Source of the DNA: Lachnospiraceae bacterium
GTDB lineage: Bacteria; Bacillota; Clostridia; Lachnospirales; Lachnospiraceae
Direction of reading: 5' to 3'
Assembly (NCBI GenBank): GCA_910574715.1
Contig: CAJTCH010000006.1
Location: 1-64,000 of the forward strand
DNA: 64,000 bases
The notes under the pieces were generated by a model. That model searched no databases and was not told the DNA's origin. It saw only the letters and a list, made by a program, of their open reading frames with translations. Each line of letters starts with the position of its first letter. Positions within the stretch are counted from its first letter, which is position 1. The position numbers and the translations under genes are program-made. This document shows, piece after piece, positions 59,163 to 64,000 of the stretch.

Positions 59163-60773
59163 ATGGCAGTTAAATATGTATTTGTGACAGGCGGTGTGGT
59201 ATCAGGACTTGGCAAGGGGATTACAGCGGCCTCTCTCGGACGACTCTTAAAAGCCCGGGGATACACTGTAACCATGCAGAAGTTCGACCCTTACATCAAC
59301 ATCGACCCCGGTACCATGAACCCGGTACAGCACGGCGAGGTCTTCGTGACCGACGACGGCGCAGAGACGGATCTGGATCTGGGGCATTATGAACGTTTTA
59401 TCGATGAGAGTCTGGGCAAGAATTCCAACGTCACCACCGGGAAGATCTACTGGTCCGTTCTGCAGAAGGAACGCCGGGGGGATTTCGGCGGCGGAACCGT
59501 TCAGGTGATCCCGCATATCACCAACGAGATTAAGGACCGTTTCTACCGCAATCCTGCCGCAGAACATACAGAGATTGCCATTATCGAAGTCGGCGGAACC
59601 GTCGGCGATATCGAGAGCCAGCCCTTCCTGGAGGCCATCCGGCAGTTCCAGCACGAGAAAGGCCATGAGAATGTGATCCTGATCCATGTGACCCTGATCC
59701 CCTACCTGCGTGCCTCACAGGAGATGAAGACGAAGCCTACCCAGGCCAGCGTCAAAGACCTGCAGGGGATGGGAATCTGGCCGGACATCCTGGTGTGCCG
59801 TTCCGAATATCCTCTGAGCATCGGAATCCGGGATAAGATCGCACTCTTCTGCAACGTACCGGCCACCCGCGTACTGCAGAACCTAGATGTCGAATATCTG
59901 TACGAAGCTCCTCTTGCAATGGAAGAAGAACATCTTGCAGAGGTGGTCTGTGAATGCCTTCATCTCGGCTGTCCGGCTCCGGATCTTGCGGACTGGACGG
60001 AGATGGTCGAATATCTGAAGCATCCCAACACCGAGATCACCGTCGCCCTGGTCGGCAAATACATTCAGCTCCACGACGCCTACATCAGCGTCGTGGAAGC
60101 CTTGAAGCACGGCGGCATCTTCAGCCGCGCGACTGTCAATATCAGATGGATCGATTCTGAGACTCTGACCGCGGACAACATCGCAGAACAACTCCAGGGC
60201 GTCTGCGGAATCCTGGTACCCGGAGGCTTTGGCTCCCGCGGGATCGACGGCAAGCTTGCCGCCATCCACTATGCACGCACCAACGGCATCCCATTCTTAG
60301 GCCTGTGCCTGGGCATGCAGCTTGCGATCGTAGAATTTGCACGAAATGTTCTGGGCTACAACGACGCCCACAGTGCTGAACTCAATCCGCATACCACGTA
60401 TCCGGTCATTCATATCCTGCCGGAGCAGATCGGCGTGGAGGATATCGGCGGAACCTTAAGACTGGGCGCCTATCCCTGTATCTTAGACGATACTTCCAAA
60501 GCTTATGAGATGTACGGCAAGAAAGAGATCAGCGAACGGCACCGCCACCGCTACGAGGTCAACAATGATTACCGCGAGAAGCTTACCGCCCACGGGATGA
60601 AGCTCTCCGGCCTCTCCCCGGACGGCAGGATCGTAGAGATGATCGAGATCCCGGATCACCCTTGGTTTATCGCAACCCAGGCGCATCCGGAATTAAAATC
60701 CCGGCCCAACCGCCCGCATCCATTGTTCAAGGGATTCATAGAAGCGGCGTTAGATTACCGGGATTGCAGATAG
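59163..60773 (+). CDS. pyrG: CTP synthase
   Basis: The 536-residue enzyme makes CTP from UTP, ATP and glutamine. The synthase domain starts [20 protein letters not shown] with its P-loop-like motif and includes [14 protein letters not shown] and [11 protein letters not shown]. The class I glutamine amidotransferase domain has the oxyanion loop [10 protein letters not shown], the nucleophile cysteine in [11 protein letters not shown] and the catalytic His-Glu in TQAHPELKS. Its ribosome site is AGAAGGAGG. It ends 6 bases before the converging glf gene with no visible terminator between. Confidence 0.97.
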   Translation: MAVKYVFVTGGVVSGLGKGITAASLGRLLKARGYTVTMQKFDPYINIDPGTMNPVQHGEVFVTDDGAETDLDLGHYERFIDESLGKNSNVTTGKIYWSVLQKERRGDFGGGTVQVIPHITNEIKDRFYRNPAAEHTEIAIIEVGGTVGDIESQPFLEAIRQFQHEKGHENVILIHVTLIPYLRASQEMKTKPTQASVKDLQGMGIWPDILVCRSEYPLSIGIRDKIALFCNVPATRVLQNLDVEYLYEAPLAMEEEHLAEVVCECLHLGCPAPDLADWTEMVEYLKHPNTEITVALVGKYIQLHDAYISVVEALKHGGIFSRATVNIRWIDSETLTADNIAEQLQGVCGILVPGGFGSRGIDGKLAAIHYARTNGIPFLGLCLGMQLAIVEFARNVLGYNDAHSAELNPHTTYPVIHILPEQIGVEDIGGTLRLGAYPCILDDTSKAYEMYGKKEISERHRHRYEVNNDYREKLTAHGMKLSGLSPDGRIVEMIEIPDHPWFIATQAHPELKSRPNRPHPLFKGFIEAALDYRDCR

Positions 60774-60779
60774 ATCTGC

Positions 60780-61910
60780 TTACAGACATTCTCTGACGCA
60801 TTTCAGCGCTTCAGCCACCACCTGGTGCATGTCGTAATAGCGGTACATGCCCAGGCGGCCGCCGAAGATCACATGTTCTTCTTTCTCGGCCAGTTCCCGG
60901 TACTTCCCATACAAAGCATTATTCTTCTCATCATTCATGGGATAATACGGTTCTTCCCCTTTCTTCCACGCCGCCGGATACTCTCTTGTGACCACCGTCC
61001 GCGGATTCACTTCGGCACCTGTATTCCCATATCCGCCCTGGCATCCATACTCAAAATGCTTATGCTCAATAATCCTGGTATACGGAACCTCGTATTCCGT
61101 ATAATTTACCACTGCATTTCCCTGATAATTCTCTATAGGCATAATCTCTGTCTCGAATCTCAGGCTCCGGTATTCCAGTTCGCCATAGCAATATTCGTAG
61201 TAAGTGTCGATCATTCCGGTGAACACGATATCTTCTGCCTCTGACGCCAGGCTCTCCCTGTCCTCAAAGAAATCCGTACCAAGGCGCACTTCGATTCCGG
61301 CAAGCATCTTCTCGATCATCTGGGTATAGCCCCCTACCGGAATCCCCTGGTACTTGTCGTTAAAGTAATTATTATCATACACGAACCGAACCGGAAGCCG
61401 CCGGATAATGAAGCTTGGAAGCTCCGTTGCCCGCTTGCCCCACTGCTTCTCCGTATAGCCCTTCACCAGCTTCTCGTAGATATCCCGGCCCACCAGGGAG
61501 ATCGCCTGTTCCTCCAGATTCTCAGGCTCCGCAATCCCGGCCTCCCTGATCTGCCGCTCAATGATCTCCTTCGCTTCCTGGGGCGTCTTAACTCCCCACA
61601 TCTTGCTGAATGTGTTCATATTAAAGGGCAGATTATATAATTCATCCTTATATCTCGCCACCGGACTGTTGGTATAGCGGTTGAATTCCGCAAACTGCTG
61701 CACATAATCCCACACCTCCTTATCTGATGTATGGAAGATATGCGCGCCGTACTGATGTACCTGGATCCCTTCTATCTCTTTCGTGTATATGTTCCCGCCT
61801 ACATGATCACGCCGGTCGATTACCAATACCTTCTTTCCCGCTCTGTGTGCCTCATATGCAAAAATCGCACCGAATAAACCTGCTCCTACTACTAAATAAT
61901 CGTATCTCAT
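60780..61910 (-). CDS. glf: UDP-galactopyranose mutase
   Basis: The 376-residue flavoenzyme converts UDP-galactopyranose to UDP-galactofuranose for surface glycans. It has the FAD motif VVGAGLFGAIFAYEAHRAG and EIDxRDHVGGN-type VIDRRDHVGGNIYT, HQYGAHIFHTSD with the active-site histidine, and the conserved arginine-containing blocks near NWPINLNT-equivalent NLPFNMNTFSKMWGV and WGKRATELP. It faces pyrG and lies behind sbcC on the same strand. Confidence 0.95.
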   Translation of the reverse strand: MRYDYLVVGAGLFGAIFAYEAHRAGKKVLVIDRRDHVGGNIYTKEIEGIQVHQYGAHIFHTSDKEVWDYVQQFAEFNRYTNSPVARYKDELYNLPFNMNTFSKMWGVKTPQEAKEIIERQIREAGIAEPENLEEQAISLVGRDIYEKLVKGYTEKQWGKRATELPSFIIRRLPVRFVYDNNYFNDKYQGIPVGGYTQMIEKMLAGIEVRLGTDFFEDRESLASEAEDIVFTGMIDTYYEYCYGELEYRSLRFETEIMPIENYQGNAVVNYTEYEVPYTRIIEHKHFEYGCQGGYGNTGAEVNPRTVVTREYPAAWKKGEEPYYPMNDEKNNALYGKYRELAEKEEHVIFGGRLGMYRYYDMHQVVAEALKCVRECL

Positions 61911-61938
61911 CTTATTCTTCCTTCCCTGCTTTTTATAC

Positions 61939-64000
61939 TCAGACGCCGTCCTGCCATCTGACCTTACTTCCCTTCTCCGTTCTTGTCACTACAAGTTTGC
62001 GCTCGATCTGCTCTTTTAATTCATTTACATGAGAAATGATCCCCACTAGCCTCTGTTCATCCGCAAGCTCGTTAAGCACACGGATCGCCTGTTCCCTTGC
62101 CCCGTCATCCAGAGAGCCGAACCCTTCGTCCACAAACATCGTATCAAGCCGGATTGCCCCCGCCGTATTCTGAACGATATCCGCCAGCCCAAGCGCCATA
62201 GACAGCGACGCCATGAAGGATTCCCCTCCAGAGAGGGTCTTCACATCCCTGACCGAATCACTTGCCATATGATAAATATCCAGATCTAATCCTGCCTGCC
62301 CCTGGCTCCCAAGATCCTTCACCTCGCGGCACTTTAGAATAAACTCTCCGGATGTCATCTGGACCAGCCGCTTGTTGGCCGCACGGATGATCTGCTTAAA
62401 ATACTGTCTCTGTACATACGTCTCAAAATCCATCTTCACCGAGCCGCTTAAGGCTCCGTTAGCAGTCCGGCTTAGGTTTCCTACCATCTCATACTGCTTC
62501 TTAAGCTCTCCGTTCTTCTCCAGATATCGCTTCAGATTATCCAAGGCCTCCTGGTTCTTCTGATTCATACCGCAGAACCGCACATATTCATCCTGTTTCT
62601 CCTTCTGTATTAGAACCGCTTCTGTAAGCTCTTCTTCCAGTTCATTCAGATCAGCCCTCTCTTTTCCCGATAGCTGTTCCGCAAGCGACTGTCTTCTCCC
62701 GGATATCTCATTCGCCTGCATATGATGATCATGAATCTCTCCATCAAGCCTCTCCATCTCTTCGGCCTGAAGCTTCCCGTCCTGATACGCAGTCTCCGTG
62801 CCGAATCCCTGCCCCTTTAACGCTTCCTCATAGGCCGACTGCCTGTCCTTCGCCTCTGTCTCCTGATGCTTAAGCGTCTCTATACTGCTGCTTTTGTGTC
62901 CTTCAAGCTGCTGCTGCCTCCTGACAGCTTCCCGCTCCTCCTGCTCCGCCTGCCCGCAGCCAGACCTGGCCGTCTTAAGAAGCTCCACAAGCTCCTTCTG
63001 GCGCATTTTTGCCTGTCTCATAGATGTTAGCGGAAGATTCTCACTCTTAATCTTAAGCTCCGATTCCAGACGCTTCTCTTCCAGAAGTATATCGGCATAT
63101 TCTGTCTCAAGCTGCTTATATTCCCGCTCCCGGCTCTGAAGCTCTTCTCTGAGCTTCTGCCCGTTTTCAACCGCCTGCCGTAAAAGCTCTGCTTCCCGTT
63201 GGACAATGATAAGCTCCTCCTGCTGCTTCGCTGATATCTGCTCGTTCTTGGCTATGTACTCCTGTATCAGCGCCTTCATCTTCTCATATCCGGCAATCAT
63301 ATCCTTCTCTGTGGTTATCTCCCTGACTCCCACTGCCTCATGCACATCGGCCGTTCCAAGTATCCGTTCATACTCTTGTATGAATGCTTCTTGCTTCGCC
63401 CGGCACCTGGCCGCCTGCTCCCGGACTGCCATACCAGACTGCTCCCGCTTTGCTTCTGCCTGTTCCCGCCTCTTCTTCGCCTTCTCCACATCCTGCTGGG
63501 TAACAGCTTCCTTAGACAGGCTGCAGACAGATGGATGTTCACAGGAGCCGCACACGGGACAAGGCATGCCCGGCTCTAACCGGCTTGCAAGGATTCCCGC
63601 CTGTTCTGCCAGAAATGCCCGGTACTTCTCTTCATAATCCTGGAATGCTTTCTGGTAAGCGATCTGATCCCGCTCTGCCTGCTTCTTCCTGCCCCGCCTG
63701 TCCTGTTCTTCCTGATAGAGCATTTCCCACTGATCCTTCAAGCCACTAAGCTCTCTGCACTTAAGACTCTGATACTCTTCCTTAAGCTTCAGCTTCTCAA
63801 GCCTTCCAGGACTCTCCCCATATACTTTCTGCGTCCTTTCAAATTCCTCCAGCTGAATCCTCATATCATCCAGAGCCTTCTTATGCTTCTCAAGCTCCCC
63901 CTTCCTTAATTCCTGTTTCTTCTTCTCTTCATCATAATAGTTCTTAAGCTGTTCGACCTCCGCATATCTCGGCAGCGCATCCTGGATCCTGATAAGTTCC
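61939..64000 (-). CDS. sbcC: Exonuclease SbcC (SMC-like), C-terminal part
   Basis: The frame is open to the window's right edge, so the N-terminal ATPase half is outside. What remains is about 687 residues: a long coiled coil (EEKKKQELRKGELEKHKKAL and many E/Q/K/R helices), the zinc-hook CPVCGSCEHP near the middle, the returning coil, and the C-terminal ATPase lobe with signature LSGGESFMASLSMALGLA and Walker B IRLDTMFVDEGFGSLDDG. With SbcD it opens hairpins and palindromes in DNA, which is notable in a genome with long palindromic MITEs. Confidence 0.93.
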   Translation of the reverse strand, partial: ELIRIQDALPRYAEVEQLKNYYDEEKKKQELRKGELEKHKKALDDMRIQLEEFERTQKVYGESPGRLEKLKLKEEYQSLKCRELSGLKDQWEMLYQEEQDRRGRKKQAERDQIAYQKAFQDYEEKYRAFLAEQAGILASRLEPGMPCPVCGSCEHPSVCSLSKEAVTQQDVEKAKKRREQAEAKREQSGMAVREQAARCRAKQEAFIQEYERILGTADVHEAVGVREITTEKDMIAGYEKMKALIQEYIAKNEQISAKQQEELIIVQREAELLRQAVENGQKLREELQSREREYKQLETEYADILLEEKRLESELKIKSENLPLTSMRQAKMRQKELVELLKTARSGCGQAEQEEREAVRRQQQLEGHKSSSIETLKHQETEAKDRQSAYEEALKGQGFGTETAYQDGKLQAEEMERLDGEIHDHHMQANEISGRRQSLAEQLSGKERADLNELEEELTEAVLIQKEKQDEYVRFCGMNQKNQEALDNLKRYLEKNGELKKQYEMVGNLSRTANGALSGSVKMDFETYVQRQYFKQIIRAANKRLVQMTSGEFILKCREVKDLGSQGQAGLDLDIYHMASDSVRDVKTLSGGESFMASLSMALGLADIVQNTAGAIRLDTMFVDEGFGSLDDGAREQAIRVLNELADEQRLVGIISHVNELKEQIERKLVVTRTEKGSKVRWQDGV

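Overview
The window looks like a chromosomal segment of a strictly anaerobic gut-type Firmicute, most likely Lachnospiraceae (Clostridium cluster XIVa). The signs are strong AGGAGG ribosome sites, class III fructose-bisphosphatase, HPr kinase beside a ROK glucokinase, a DUF1846 protein next to CTP synthase, and AAA-ATPase/PD-(D/E)XK and Rpn-type proteins. All functions are inferred by reading motifs and family resemblance; no database search was possible.

Layout. 1-3.7 kb: a possible small leader RNA, an ECF-type sigma factor and an ABC exporter operon decayed by a frameshift and a nonsense codon. 3.8-8 kb: a cupin, an AAA-ATPase gene split by a MITE, a small hypothetical and a secreted beta-propeller-like protein. 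8-13.4 kb: a carbohydrate ABC importer facing a GH120-like beta-xylosidase, probably a xylo-oligosaccharide locus. 13.4-21.3 kb: accessory DNA with MITEs, an Rpn-family protein, decayed genes, 3-methyladenine glycosylase, an orphan response regulator and a GH25-LysM lysozyme. 34.3-52.9 kb: housekeeping genes (fbp, dapA-dapB, typA, hpf, PBP1, glcK, hprK, uvrC, ftsH). 53-57.5 kb: an AT-rich island with ABC/SdpR-SdpI-like genes, a broken XRE regulator, a type I toxin-antitoxin locus and an integrase remnant. 57.6-64 kb: DUF1846, pyrG, glf and the C-terminal part of sbcC.

The centrepiece is a thirteen-gene minus-strand cluster from 33992 down to 21384. It encodes a malate dehydrogenase-type enzyme, HdrB, HdrC, HdrA, a MvhD/FlxD protein, FlxC-, FlxB- and FlxA-like proteins, a fumarate-reductase-type iron-sulfur subunit and flavoprotein, both subunits of class I fumarase, and an AspT-like transporter. 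No membrane anchor or quinone site is present. The natural reading is a soluble machine taking oxaloacetate or malate through fumarate to succinate, with NADH electrons entering at FlxA and HdrA able to bifurcate, so that exergonic fumarate reduction could drive ferredoxin reduction. The promoter in front of it carries an 18-bp near-palindrome matching the operator of the NADH sensor Rex, and an 85-nt multi-branched hairpin element lies between the Flx-Hdr and the Frd-Fum halves.

A second theme is a family of about 165-bp palindromic MITEs flanked by CTAG (three full copies, one half copy, one end relic). One copy splits the AAA-ATPase gene, and removing it with one CTAG restores the family's reading frame.
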